DNA of 64,000 bases, taken from NCBI GenBank assembly GCA_963840445.1, contig CAWIZC010000018.1, positions 186,001 to 250,000 on the forward strand. Direction: 5' to 3'. Positions within the stretch are counted from its first letter, which is position 1. The number at the start of each line of letters is the position of its first letter. The notes beneath the pieces are model-generated. The model saw only the letters and a list, made by a program, of their open reading frames with translations, ran no database searches and was not told the origin of the DNA. The stretch comes from AWTP1-13 sp963840445. GTDB lineage: Bacteria > Pseudomonadota > Alphaproteobacteria > Rhizobiales > Hyphomicrobiaceae. Of this stretch, positions 1 to 7,743 are shown piece after piece. Both the position numbers and the translations under genes were made by a program.

Positions 1-56
1 CCGATCGCGACCAGCAGGGTCACCAGCGATACGACAGCTTTCACGTCACCGGGCAT
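1..56 (-). CDS. Possible 5' end of a gene running off the window (unknown membrane protein)
   Basis: An ATG on the minus strand at 56 opens a frame that stays open to the window edge. The 18 visible codons give a short polar start followed by a hydrophobic run (VVSLVTLLVAI), as in a signal peptide or first membrane helix. Nothing more can be said about function. It would be the gene downstream of the hydroxylase on the same strand. It could also be chance coding. Confidence 0.3.
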   Translation of the reverse strand, partial: MPGDVKAVVSLVTLLVAI

Positions 57-74
57 GGCCGTCCTCGTTGTTCC

Positions 75-128
75 CCCTCTCCCTGCTTGCGGGGAGAGGG
101 CGGGCACTGGCTGCTCCCCCCGGGGGAG
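75..128. terminator. Two GC-rich hairpins downstream of the hydroxylase gene
   Basis: A perfect 9-bp inverted repeat (CCCTCTCCC at 75-83, GGGAGAGGG at 92-100) is followed by a second palindrome (CTCCCCC at 114-120, GGGGGAG at 122-128). They lie just past the stop codon of the minus-strand hydroxylase gene, where a terminator would be expected. No T-run follows, so this could instead be one of the dispersed GGGAGAGGG palindromes common in GC-rich alphaproteobacteria. Confidence 0.45.
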
Positions 129-140
129 AGGGAATGTCAA

Positions 141-911
141 TCAGTAGTTGCCCAGCGGCACGGCCGCCGCCTCATCGGGGCGCTTGGGTGCTCCGCGCAA
201 GTTCTTCTTCAAGTACCGCGTGTCGTAGCCGTTGAATAGATGCCCGAGCAGGCCGCGGCTCAAATCGGACGTACCGAAGAACCAGTCGGCGATCGGGAAG
301 GTCAGGTTCATGTTGGTCTCCATCATCAGCCGCGCATTGTGATGGGCGGTGTGATGGCGCCGCAGCGTGTTGACGAACGGCATGTTGCGCACGAACCAGT
401 TCTCGTCGACGTGGCAGCAGAAGTGCATGAACTCGTAGATCAGGTACATGCCAGTGGTGGTGCACATGAACAGCCAGCCGACGTTGGCCGAGAACAGGTG
501 GCCGAGGATCACTCCGCCCGGCAGCGACATCAGGATGAACACCACCAGCGCGTAGGGCGGGAACACCGTGACCCGCCAATCCTTGTGGTCGCGGAAGCGC
601 ATCTCCTCGTCGGTGAAGAACTGGTGATGGTTGAGCGTGTGCCGCTCGTAGACCGCGCGCAGCCCTTTGATGTTCACGGGGCGGTGCATCACATATTTGT
701 GCACGAACCACTCGAAGGCGTTCGTGAATAGGAACGTGACGGGGATCGTCAGCCACTCGAGCGGCGTCACATTATGGATGTGCTGCAGGTAGATGTAGAA
801 CGCCGCAGCACCCATCGCGTAGATGATGGCGATGTGGAGATAGCCGTCATAGAAACCCATGATGCGCGAGCGGTAGACTTGCCGGTAGCTCTTCTGGCGA
901 TCCGTTATCAT
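141..911 (-). CDS. Sterol desaturase / fatty acid hydroxylase family membrane protein
   Basis: This 256-residue integral membrane protein carries the histidine clusters of the fatty-acid hydroxylase superfamily (PF04116), which bind a di-iron centre: HKYVMH at 71-76, HTLNHH at 91-96, HFCCH at 163-167 and HHTAHH at 186-191. Hydrophobic segments lie near 25-45, 52-68, 117-140 and 145-162, so the His boxes face the cytosol. The family hydroxylates or desaturates lipids, sterols or carotenoids; the substrate cannot be read from the sequence. It follows livF on the same strand, but a 16-bp perfect palindrome 72 nt upstream suggests its own regulated promoter. The family call is firm and the reaction unknown. 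Confidence 0.85.
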   Translation of the reverse strand: MITDRQKSYRQVYRSRIMGFYDGYLHIAIIYAMGAAAFYIYLQHIHNVTPLEWLTIPVTFLFTNAFEWFVHKYVMHRPVNIKGLRAVYERHTLNHHQFFTDEEMRFRDHKDWRVTVFPPYALVVFILMSLPGGVILGHLFSANVGWLFMCTTTGMYLIYEFMHFCCHVDENWFVRNMPFVNTLRRHHTAHHNARLMMETNMNLTFPIADWFFGTSDLSRGLLGHLFNGYDTRYLKKNLRGAPKRPDEAAAVPLGNY

Positions 912-982
912 TGTGCCGTTTCCTCGCTGCGGGCGCCGTCCTGGCCGAGCATATAGCCGCTCGCCGGTGCCCAGGGTACTGG

Positions 983-998
983 CTCTGATATATCAGAG
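983..998. promoter_or_regulatory. Perfect 16-bp palindrome, candidate operator 1 (CTCTGATATATCAGAG)
   Basis: A perfect palindrome lies between livF and the hydroxylase gene, 72 nt upstream of the hydroxylase ATG. Its core TGATATATCA recurs at 5852-5861 and, with one mismatch, at 6250-6259, each time ahead of a minus-strand gene of this neighbourhood. Dimeric GntR/FCD- or TetR-type repressors bind sites of this size; no regulator gene is in view nearby. Confidence 0.6.
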
Positions 999-1033
999 AT
1001 ACACCAATGCCCTTTTCTTCGTCAATCCTCGCA

Positions 1034-1741
1034 TTACGCCGCGCCCTCGACGATCCTGGCCACGGCGGCATCCTTGCGCGCTTCGGCCGGCGGTCCGGAG
1101 AAGATGATCTCGCCGCGCTCAATGACATAGAGCCGGTCCGCGAAATCGGGCACGTGATGCAGGTTGGATTCGGCAATCAAGACGGCATGCCCGAGCTGAC
1201 GGATCGAGGCAATGCCCTCCACGATCGATGGCACCACGGCGGGCGACAGCCCCTCCGTCGGCTCGTCCAGCAGCAATAGCTTGGCGTCCAGTGCGAGAGC
1301 GCGCGCAATCGACACCATCTTGCGCTCGCCGCCGGACAGCTGCTGGCCGCCGCGCTGCCGATAGCGTTCGAGTTTGGGGAATACACGGTAAGCCAGCGCC
1401 TCGCGCTCCGCGGCCGAGCGCGCGGTCTGCCGCGTCCAGGTCGGCAGCAGGATGTTCTCGGCTACGGTCAGGTCGCCGAACACCTCGCTCTCCTCGGGCG
1501 CGAAGCCGATCCCAAGTCTCGCGATCTTGAACGGCGGCAAGCCGATGATGGATCGCCCCTCCAGGCTGATGCTGCCGGCGACCGGGCGGCGCTGGCCCAT
1601 GATGGTGCGGAAGGTGGTCGACTTGCCGGCGCCGTTACGGCCGACTAGGCACACCAGCTCGCCGGCTTTCACCTCCAGCGACACCCCGCGCAGGATGTGG
1701 CTGTTCTCAATGTCGACGGCGAGGTTGGCCACCCTCAACAT
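1034..1741 (-). CDS. livF: Branched-chain amino acid-type ABC transporter, ATP-binding protein LivF
   Basis: One of two ATPases of a HAAT-family importer, 235 residues as usual for LivF. Walker A GRNGAGKST is at 34-42, the signature LSGGE at 135-139 and Walker B LLLLDE at 155-160, followed by the PTEGLSP run typical of LivF. Its ATG shares one base with the livG stop (TGATG), which implies translational coupling. It is the last transporter gene of livK-H-M-G-F on the minus strand. The annotated substrate (leucine, isoleucine, valine) is only the family default; HAAT systems also import amides, urea or aromatic acids. Confidence 0.93.
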   Translation of the reverse strand: MLRVANLAVDIENSHILRGVSLEVKAGELVCLVGRNGAGKSTTFRTIMGQRRPVAGSISLEGRSIIGLPPFKIARLGIGFAPEESEVFGDLTVAENILLPTWTRQTARSAAEREALAYRVFPKLERYRQRGGQQLSGGERKMVSIARALALDAKLLLLDEPTEGLSPAVVPSIVEGIASIRQLGHAVLIAESNLHHVPDFADRLYVIERGEIIFSGPPAEARKDAAVARIVEGAA

Positions 1742-2505
1742 CAGTGGCCTCCCCGTCGCTTGCCGACCACCGTCTCGATGATGACCGGGTCTGAGAAGAA
1801 CGGCCCGGGCGGCAGGTCGGCCAGCACGCGTCCCTCCGAAAGGGCGATGATGCGCTGCGAGTAGGCCGCCACCAAGTCCATGTCGTGCTCGACCAGGATG
1901 ATGGCCTTGACGCCGGCGGCGCCGGCCGCCGCGATCAGCGTTTTCATGACGCCGTGCTTCTCGGCCGTCGAGACGCCGGAGGTCGGCTCGTCGAGCAGGA
2001 TCACCTCGGGCTTCAGCGCGAACGCCGAGGCCACGTCGAGTAGCTTCTTCTCGCCCTGGGAGAGCAGACGCGACACCGTGTGCAGCCGATGCTGTAGTCC
2101 GAAGATGCGGGCAATCTCCTCGACGCGCGCTCCTATCTCACCGTCTTGCGATAGCCGCGAGAATAGCCGCCACTGCTTGCCTTGATGCGTCACCACCGCC
2201 GCGGCGATGGTCTCGGCGACGGTCAGCTGCGGAAAGATCTGCACCAGCTGGAACGCGCGCGCCATGCCGCGCTCGGCCAGCGCCACGGGGCCGACGCCTG
2301 CGATGTTTTGGCCCTTGAAGCGCACCTCGCCCTTGGTCGGCACCAGCAGGCCGGTCAGCAGGTTGACGAGCGTGGTCTTGCCTGCGCCGTTGGGTCCGAC
2401 GATCGACACGAACTCCCCGTCGGCCACCGAGACGGTCACGTCGTCCAGCGCACGAAACGGGCCGTAGTGCTTGGACACGCCCTTGGTCTCGACGAGAGGT
2501 GTCAT
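1741..2505 (-). CDS. livG: Branched-chain amino acid-type ABC transporter, ATP-binding protein LivG
   Basis: The second ATPase of the importer, 254 residues. Walker A GPNGAGKTT is at 37-45, the Q-loop region near 86-89, the signature LSQGE at 148-152 and Walker B VILLDE at 168-173. The C-terminal extension carries the BCA-type ABC motif around EGRVLADLPP. It starts 6 nt after the livM stop. The purine-rich tract at the end of livM (GAGAGGGGG on the minus strand) is probably its ribosome binding site, so the dispersed repeat that forms the livM tail also shapes livG translation. Confidence 0.93.
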   Translation of the reverse strand: MTPLVETKGVSKHYGPFRALDDVTVSVADGEFVSIVGPNGAGKTTLVNLLTGLLVPTKGEVRFKGQNIAGVGPVALAERGMARAFQLVQIFPQLTVAETIAAAVVTHQGKQWRLFSRLSQDGEIGARVEEIARIFGLQHRLHTVSRLLSQGEKKLLDVASAFALKPEVILLDEPTSGVSTAEKHGVMKTLIAAAGAAGVKAIILVEHDMDLVAAYSQRIIALSEGRVLADLPPGPFFSDPVIIETVVGKRRGGH

Positions 2506-2511
2506 GAGATG

Positions 2512-3516
2512 TCACCCCCTCTCCGCGGATGCGATGCCGGCTGGCGTGGATTCCCGCCTGCGCGGGAATGACGTTGCCAAATCCCCGGCAATGCCGGCGA
2601 GACCGCGCGGGAAAAAGATCACCATCGCAGCCAGGATGGCACCCAGCACGAAGCGCCAGTACTGCGTCGCGGACTGCAATTGATCCTGCAGGAGCGTCAG
2701 GGCCAACGCTCCGGTGACCGGCCCGAAGAAATTGGAGAAGCCGCCCAGCACGGTCATGAACACGAGATGGCCCGAGTGCGTCCAGTGCACCAGCTCGGGG
2801 TCTGCCACCCCGACGCGAAAGCCCAGGATCGCCCCGCCGATTGCCCCGTAGATCGCCGAGATCACGAACGCCGCCAGCCGGAATTGGCGCACGCGCACGC
2901 CGACGTATTCGGCCTTCTGCGCGTTGTCGCGCAGCGCCTTCAGGTGCAGCCCGAACGGCGAGTTGACGATGCGCCACATGATGCAGCCTGCGATCACTAG
3001 CAGCACCAGGCAGTAGTAGTAGAAGGGCCCGACCAGGAACTCCATCTTGTTGTAGGCGTCAAACTGCTGGCCGAGGATCGACATGCGCGGCACTCGCATG
3101 CCGCTGTCGCCGCCGGTCAGGTGGTAGAACTTGAACAGGAACGAGTGCGCGAGCATGCCGAACGCCAGCGTCAGCATGCCGAAGAAGATGCCCGTGTAAC
3201 GCACGCACATCAGCCCGATCGGCAGGGCCACCACCAGTCCGGCCAGCGCCACGCCCACCAGCACCGCCTCGAAGTGCTTGATGCCGAGCACGCCGGCGAT
3301 CACCGCCGCGCCGTAGGCGCCGAGGCCAAGAAACATGGCATGCCCGAACGACAGCAGGCCGGCATAGCCGAACAGCAGGTTGAACCCGAGCAGCGCGATG
3401 GCGTAGCCGAAGAACGGCACCATCAGGTTGACGTAGAACGGCGGCGCAAAAAACGGCACGGCCGCCAGGGCGGCAACAGCCGCAGCGACAGCCAATAGAC
3501 CGAGGCCCCGATTCAT
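2512..3516 (-). CDS. livM: Branched-chain amino acid-type ABC transporter permease LivM
   Basis: Inner-membrane permease of 334 residues with about 8-9 hydrophobic segments and the conserved LivM block VLGGFSNFFGPVTGAL before the last helices. The start MNRGLG is chosen because its ATG overlaps the livH stop (ATGA); an upstream extension would be antisense-like and lie inside livH. The last residues (SFPRRRESTPAG onward) are not LivM-like. They are the translation of a dispersed palindrome (ATTCCCGC stem at 2550-2569), so the C-terminus has been extended by a repeat. Confidence 0.92.
   Translation of the reverse strand: MNRGLGLLAVAAAVAALAAVPFFAPPFYVNLMVPFFGYAIALLGFNLLFGYAGLLSFGHAMFLGLGAYGAAVIAGVLGIKHFEAVLVGVALAGLVVALPIGLMCVRYTGIFFGMLTLAFGMLAHSFLFKFYHLTGGDSGMRVPRMSILGQQFDAYNKMEFLVGPFYYYCLVLLVIAGCIMWRIVNSPFGLHLKALRDNAQKAEYVGVRVRQFRLAAFVISAIYGAIGGAILGFRVGVADPELVHWTHSGHLVFMTVLGGFSNFFGPVTGALALTLLQDQLQSATQYWRFVLGAILAAMVIFFPRGLAGIAGDLATSFPRRRESTPAGIASAERG
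2550..2569. repeat. Short dispersed-type palindrome inside the 3' end of livM
   Basis: ATTCCCGC (2550-2557) pairs perfectly with GCGGGAAT (2562-2569) around a 4-nt loop. Palindromes of this type (ATTCCCGC...GCGGGAATGAC) are scattered in many proteobacterial genomes and, when translated, give the recognisable string FPRRRESTP seen here in LivM. Confidence 0.7.
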
Positions 3517-4394
3517 ACCGCCGGCTTTCCAAGCAATCCGGATGGCTTGAACAGTAGCACCGCGATGACGATCAGGTAGATGGCGAGGATCTCGAACTCC
3601 GGATAGATCACCAGCGACATCGCACGGATCAAACCGACCAGCAGCGAGCCGATCAGCGCTCCCCACATCGAGCCGAGCCCGCCGATCACCACCACGGCAA
3701 ACGCCTCGATGACGAACTCGATGGCCATGTCGAGCGAGGCAGCCGACGTCGGCACCACCAACGCGCCGCCGACCGTGCCGAGCAATGTGCCGAGCGTGAA
3801 CACCACCGCGTAGACGCTGCGCACATTGACGCCCAGCGCTTCCGCCATGGTGCGGTTCTCAGCCGTCGCGCGCAGCAGGCGGCCGTAGTTGGTGCGCTGC
3901 AGGAACAGCCCGATCAGTATCGCTGCCGCCAACGCCGCCGCGATTACCAGCAGGTTGTAGACCGGTACAATCAAGTCGCCCGCGGCCAGCTTGCCGTACA
4001 CCAGGTGCACGTTGTTGAGCGACTGCGGGTTGGCGCCCCAGATGAAGCGGAAGGCGTCCTGGAACATCAGCACCAGCGCGAAGGTCAGCAACAACTGAAA
4101 GCTTTCGTCGCGGTCATAGACCGTGCGCAGCAGGCGCTCGATCGGCGGACCGACGGCCGCCATCAGCACCCCGGCGACCAGCAGCACGGGGAGCAGCATC
4201 CACGCCGGCATGCCCGCATTCATGGCCAGCGTCACCAGCGTAATGCCGAAATAGGCGCCGAGCGCATAGAACGAGCCGCACGCCAGGTTGACGATCTTCT
4301 GCACCCCGAACACGAGCTGCAGCCCGGCCGCGACCAGAAACAGCACGGCGGCATGGAAGATGCCGCCGAGCAAGAGGTTGCCGAATGCCGACAT
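3513..4394 (-). CDS. livH: Branched-chain amino acid-type ABC transporter permease LivH
   Basis: Inner-membrane permease of 293 residues with around eight hydrophobic segments. The LivH block VVVIGGLGSMWGALIG lies near 234-249 and the protein ends in the usual LFKPSGLLG. The stop overlaps the livM start by 4 nt, and the gene begins 18 nt after the livK stop, so these genes form one transcript. It should pair with LivM to form the channel, driven by LivG and LivF. Confidence 0.93.
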   Translation of the reverse strand: MSAFGNLLLGGIFHAAVLFLVAAGLQLVFGVQKIVNLACGSFYALGAYFGITLVTLAMNAGMPAWMLLPVLLVAGVLMAAVGPPIERLLRTVYDRDESFQLLLTFALVLMFQDAFRFIWGANPQSLNNVHLVYGKLAAGDLIVPVYNLLVIAAALAAAILIGLFLQRTNYGRLLRATAENRTMAEALGVNVRSVYAVVFTLGTLLGTVGGALVVPTSAASLDMAIEFVIEAFAVVVIGGLGSMWGALIGSLLVGLIRAMSLVIYPEFEILAIYLIVIAVLLFKPSGLLGKPAV

Positions 4395-4412
4395 TGTGCA
4401 GTTGGAGACCCG

Positions 4413-5693
4413 TCAGATCTTGAACTGCGCCGACTTCAGCCAATCCCAGAAGTTGGCGCCGGCCGGCTTCTGGAGGTCGACCGAGTACATCGTCTCGATG
4501 CGCGCCGGATCGAGCGTGACGAAATCGTAGTTGTTCTTGTGCGTCGAGAAGCCCTGCACGAACGTCTGGTCGGCGATCTGGTCCTTGCGCCAGGAGCCTT
4601 TGCCGCCGAGGCTGTCCACGGACAGGCCGATCATTGCGGCGGCTACGTCCTGCTGCGACGGCCAGCTGCCCTTGGCCTTGGCCGCAGCTTCGACGGCGGT
4701 CTTGTAGGAGAGGATCGCGAAGTAGGCGCGGTCGGCCTCCCAGTTCGGGTAGTCCTTGAACTTGTCGGCGTGCCAGGCCACGAACTCCTTGGCCAGCGGC
4801 GAGGCATTCGGGTTGTCGAAGTAGAGCGTGTTGTGCCCGAAGATCATGCCTTCCGGCGTGAAGTCCTTCTTCATCAGCGTGTGCTGCCAGCCGGCCGCCG
4901 GGAACACCAGCTTGGTGCCTTGTGTCAGCTCCGCCGCATGCGCCTGCTTCATGAACACCGGCAGGTCGGCGAACAACAACGAGGAGAAGATCAGGTCGGG
5001 CTTGGCGGCCTTCAGCGCGGCGACGTGGCTGGTCAGCTCCATGGTGCCGACCTTCGGCCACTGCTCGGTGACCACCTCGTGCTCGATGTCGAAGCGCTTC
5101 AGCAGCGCCACGAACGCCGCCATGTTGTTGCGGCCGTAGGAATAGTCCGGGTTGATGCCGGCGATGCGCTTGAACTGGCCCTTCCAGTGCTTGATGGCCA
5201 GCAGCGAGGACATCACCGCCTCGCACTCGTTGTCGGTGCTGCGGAACAGATACTTCGGGTTGGGCAGCTTCTCCTCGACACCGTCCTGCGTGGTGCCGTC
5301 CCAGAAGATGGTGAGCGCCCGCGCCTCCTCCACCACCGGTCCCAGCGCCAAGCCGACGCCGGTCGACACGACGCCCTGTACGCAGTCGACCTTCTCCTGC
5401 TGAACCAGCTTCTGGAAGCGCTCGATGGTGTCCTTGGCGTTGGTTTCCTCCTCCACCACCAGCTCGATCTTGCGACCGGCTATGCCGCCGGCAGCGTTGA
5501 ACTTGTCGACCGCCCATTCCGTGGCGCGCAGTCCGCTGATGCCGGCGCTGGCGGCGATGCCCGAGCGCGGCGCCAGGATGCCAATCTTGACCGGACCCGA
5601 CTGCGCGATGGCCGGCGCGAACACGCCTTGCGGCAACGCGAGCGCGCCCGCGCTCGCCATGGATTTCAATACGGTGCGGCGAGAGATCGTCAT
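4413..5693 (-). CDS. ABC transporter substrate-binding protein (LivK-like, Tat-exported)
   Basis: Periplasmic binding protein of 426 residues, Peripla_BP_6 fold, with KIGILAPRSG near the mature N-terminus and the typical ATEWAVDKFNAAGGIAGRKI block. The N-terminus has a twin-arginine signal (SRRTVLKS, then an Ala-rich stretch ending near AIAQ), so export is probably by Tat. It is the first gene of the transporter operon, with a 225-nt upstream region holding a TGATATATCA site. The sequence is of the amide/aromatic-acid-like HAAT group rather than classical LivJ; the ligand is unknown. Confidence 0.88.
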   Translation of the reverse strand: MTISRRTVLKSMASAGALALPQGVFAPAIAQSGPVKIGILAPRSGIAASAGISGLRATEWAVDKFNAAGGIAGRKIELVVEEETNAKDTIERFQKLVQQEKVDCVQGVVSTGVGLALGPVVEEARALTIFWDGTTQDGVEEKLPNPKYLFRSTDNECEAVMSSLLAIKHWKGQFKRIAGINPDYSYGRNNMAAFVALLKRFDIEHEVVTEQWPKVGTMELTSHVAALKAAKPDLIFSSLLFADLPVFMKQAHAAELTQGTKLVFPAAGWQHTLMKKDFTPEGMIFGHNTLYFDNPNASPLAKEFVAWHADKFKDYPNWEADRAYFAILSYKTAVEAAAKAKGSWPSQQDVAAAMIGLSVDSLGGKGSWRKDQIADQTFVQGFSTHKNNYDFVTLDPARIETMYSVDLQKPAGANFWDWLKSAQFKI

Positions 5694-5851
5694 GGCCTGC
5701 TCCTTGGTTGTACGGTTCGTCCGAAGTTCGCGCGAGACCGAGCCCGCGACGGCATCCAGATCGGCGTTTCCGGTGCGGGAGCTGACGGCATTTTTTGTCG
5801 GGCAGCTGTCAGCTGCGACGGCCTCTGCCTTACAACCTCTCCGCCATCGTT

Positions 5852-5861
5852 TGATATATCA
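5852..5861. promoter_or_regulatory. Candidate operator 2 (TGATATATCA) upstream of the transporter operon
   Basis: A 10-bp palindrome lies about 160 nt upstream of the livK-like ATG and 58 nt past the DUF6166-like stop. On the minus strand it reads CTGATATATCAA, matching 11 of 12 positions of the palindrome core at 985-996. Its position is right for control of the transporter operon promoter. Confidence 0.55.
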
Positions 5862-5918
5862 GAACAATTTCAGCGGCAAGCACTGGCACCGCCGGACTTT
5901 GGCGGCCGTCGCGAATGG

Positions 5919-6260
5919 TTATTGCGACTCGATATCGCTGACAGCCCGGTCGATGTCGCTGCTCTGCAGCACCCAATCGTTGTCGAGGTTGGCCACCACC
6001 TTGCGCATGAACGGGTCGGCCAGCTGGATGGCGCGTGCGTTGTCCCGCAGATGTTCGACCAGTAGCGCCAGCGCCAACTGCTTGGGGCTGTCGCCCTCGT
6101 AGGTCCACTCGAAGCCCCAGGTTGTGAACTGCTGCACGTTGTAGTGCTCGTCGAGCCGTCGGCCGTCGACGGTCACGACCAGTCCATCGATGGTCCGCTT
6201 GCCTTCGAAGGTCGCCACGGGGTCCTCGCAGATCGACACAACAGGCGAGCGATATATCAC
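5919..6260 (-). CDS. DUF6166-like small protein
   Basis: A 113-residue protein starting with GTG. The block GFEWTYEGDSPKQLALALL near residues 49-67 resembles the hallmark of DUF6166 proteins (FEWGYGGSGPAQLALALL in relatives), as does the preceding DGRRLDEHYNVQQF. The function of this family is not known; members are common in phages, plasmids and accessory regions. It is on the same strand as the liv operon and its start codon overlaps the third TGATATATC site. No signal peptide or membrane segment is present. Confidence 0.6.
   Translation of the reverse strand: MIYRSPVVSICEDPVATFEGKRTIDGLVVTVDGRRLDEHYNVQQFTTWGFEWTYEGDSPKQLALALLVEHLRDNARAIQLADPFMRKVVANLDNDWVLQSSDIDRAVSDIESQ
6250..6259. promoter_or_regulatory. 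Candidate operator 3 (TGATATATCG on the minus strand)
   Basis: The octamer GATATATC at 6251-6258 is a third copy of the candidate operator core. It sits exactly on the first codons (GTG ATA TAT CGC) of the DUF6166-like gene. A protein bound here would block initiation of that gene and sit about 130 nt from the divergent peroxiredoxin gene. It is less symmetrical than the other two copies. Confidence 0.4.
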
Positions 6261-6389
6261 TGCTCAAAGCCGCGGCGATAGCCCTGTTTCGATGCAGTTG
6301 CCGTCGTGAGGCGGCATTGCACAAATCAGTTTCCGCGCACGCCTCGGCGTGGCATGTGGGTCTTCGCGCCGCGCAGGAGAGAACGGGTG

Positions 6390-6857
6390 ATGGTCCAAGA
6401 CGGAGACAAGGCCCCGGATTTCGAGCTCAAGACCGACGACGGCGGCAAGCTCAAGCTGTCCAAGCTCAAGGGCAGGCCGGTCGTGCTCTACTTCTATCCC
6501 AAGGACGATACGTCGGGCTGCACGACCGAAGCCAAGGACTTCTCGTGCCTCGCCGCTGACTTCCGCAAGGCCGGCGTTGAAGTGATCGGCGTGTCGCCCG
6601 ACAGCGTCGAAAGCCACCAGAAGTTTGCCAAGAAGTACGACCTCAGCATTCGGCTGGGGGCCGACACAGACAAGGCGGTGGCGATGGCCTATGGCGTATG
6701 GGGCGAGAAGTCCATATGGGGGCGCCTGTTCATGGGCATCGAGCGCTCGACCTTCCTGATCGGCAAGGACGGCCGCATCGCCAAAAGCTGGCGCAAGGTC
6801 CGCTTGCCGGGCCACGCCGAGGCGGTGCTTGCCGCGGCCCGTGAGCTGGGCAAATAG
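6390..6857 (+). CDS. bcp: Thioredoxin-dependent peroxiredoxin, Bcp/PrxQ type
   Basis: A 155-residue cytosolic peroxidase that reduces H2O2 and organic hydroperoxides. The active-site motif YPKDDTSGCTTEA contains the peroxidatic Cys at residue 44 and the conserved Thr three positions before it. Another Cys lies nine residues later rather than at the usual +5 position, so this may be a one-Cys or atypical member. ATG 6390 is preferred over upstream in-frame codons because AGGAGA lies 10 nt before it and homology begins at MVQDGDKAPDF. It is divergent from the DUF6166-like gene. Confidence 0.9.
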   Translation: MVQDGDKAPDFELKTDDGGKLKLSKLKGRPVVLYFYPKDDTSGCTTEAKDFSCLAADFRKAGVEVIGVSPDSVESHQKFAKKYDLSIRLGADTDKAVAMAYGVWGEKSIWGRLFMGIERSTFLIGKDGRIAKSWRKVRLPGHAEAVLAAARELGK

Positions 6858-6903
6858 GCGCGACCGCCGTCAAAGGAAACTGGATCATCGCCCCAATCTG
6901 AGT

Positions 6904-6931
6904 GAGGGAGCACCTGCGCCGATGCTCCCTC
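6904..6931. terminator. Hairpin between convergent bcp and GST genes
   Basis: GAGGGAGCA (6904-6912) pairs perfectly with TGCTCCCTC (6923-6931) in the 85-nt gap between two converging genes. There is no T-run, so termination efficiency is uncertain, but the position suits a shared terminator. Confidence 0.5.
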
Positions 6932-6942
6932 CGTAGCCGTGC

Positions 6943-7629
6943 TCAGCCGGCCTTGCGCTGGAGATGCCGGAACATGTTGCTCCGGGCCTCGTCGTCCATC
7001 TCCGCCTTGAAGGTGAACCGGTCCTTCAGGGTCGACGCCTTCTGCGCCGCCGGGCGAGCGTTGATCTCGTCAACAAAGCGCTTCAGGTTGGGGAACTTGC
7101 TCCAAGCATCGTCGCCGACGACGTAGGGCACCATGCGCGCCCAGCCCCACAGCGCCATGTCGACAATCGTGTAGGTGTCGCCCAGCATGTAGCGCTGCTT
7201 GCCCAGCCGCTCGTTGATGACGCCGTAGTGCCGCTCGGCCTCGTAAAGGTAGCGGTTGGTGGCGTAGCCAATTTTCTCCGTCGCGTGATGGCGGAAGTGC
7301 ACCGACTGCCCTGAATAGGGCCCGACGCCGCTCGCCACGAACATCAGCCAGGACAACAGCTCGCCGCGCGCCTTCGGGGTGTTGGCGGGCATGAACTTGC
7401 CGGTCTTCTCGCCGAGGTAGAGCAGGATGGCATTGCTGTCGAACACCACCGCGTCGCCGTCGACGATCACCGGCACCTTGCTGTTGGGATTGAGCGCCAC
7501 GAAGTCCGGCGCGAACTGCTGGCCCTTGCGGGTGTCGATAGCGACCGGCTCGTAGGCCAATCCCGCCTCCTCGAAAAACAGAGCCACTTTGGTCGGGTTG
7601 GGTGCACCGCTGAAATAGAATTTGATCAT
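6943..7629 (-). CDS. Glutathione S-transferase family protein
   Basis: A 228-residue soluble GST. The N-terminal thioredoxin-like domain includes NPTKVALFFEEAGLAYE, LNPNSKVPVIVDGD and the DSNAILLYLGEK block that binds the gamma-glutamyl group. The helical C-terminal domain has the YTIVDMALWGW core. It resembles YfcG/YghU-type bacterial GSTs, which act as disulfide-bond reductases. The start MIKFYFS at 7629 is chosen because the fold begins there; upstream sequence is not conserved-looking. A monocistronic gene is likely. Confidence 0.88.
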   Translation of the reverse strand: MIKFYFSGAPNPTKVALFFEEAGLAYEPVAIDTRKGQQFAPDFVALNPNSKVPVIVDGDAVVFDSNAILLYLGEKTGKFMPANTPKARGELLSWLMFVASGVGPYSGQSVHFRHHATEKIGYATNRYLYEAERHYGVINERLGKQRYMLGDTYTIVDMALWGWARMVPYVVGDDAWSKFPNLKRFVDEINARPAAQKASTLKDRFTFKAEMDDEARSNMFRHLQRKAG

Positions 7630-7743
7630 TGGCTGTTTTGCCTCTGGCTGAAGGGGAACGATCGCGCCGCACTCTAGAGCAGGACAACCGTCGCCGACAT
7701 CACATCTGCGCAAATGCTGCCTTGCGCCGGCAGCAACGCTCCC

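Noticed and set aside
4005..6065. A 686-codon plus-strand open frame across the liv genes
   Set aside because: It runs antisense to livH and the livK-like gene, which carry clear family motifs. The translation is His/Arg/Gln/Asp-rich with no domain, as expected for the complement of GC-rich coding sequence.
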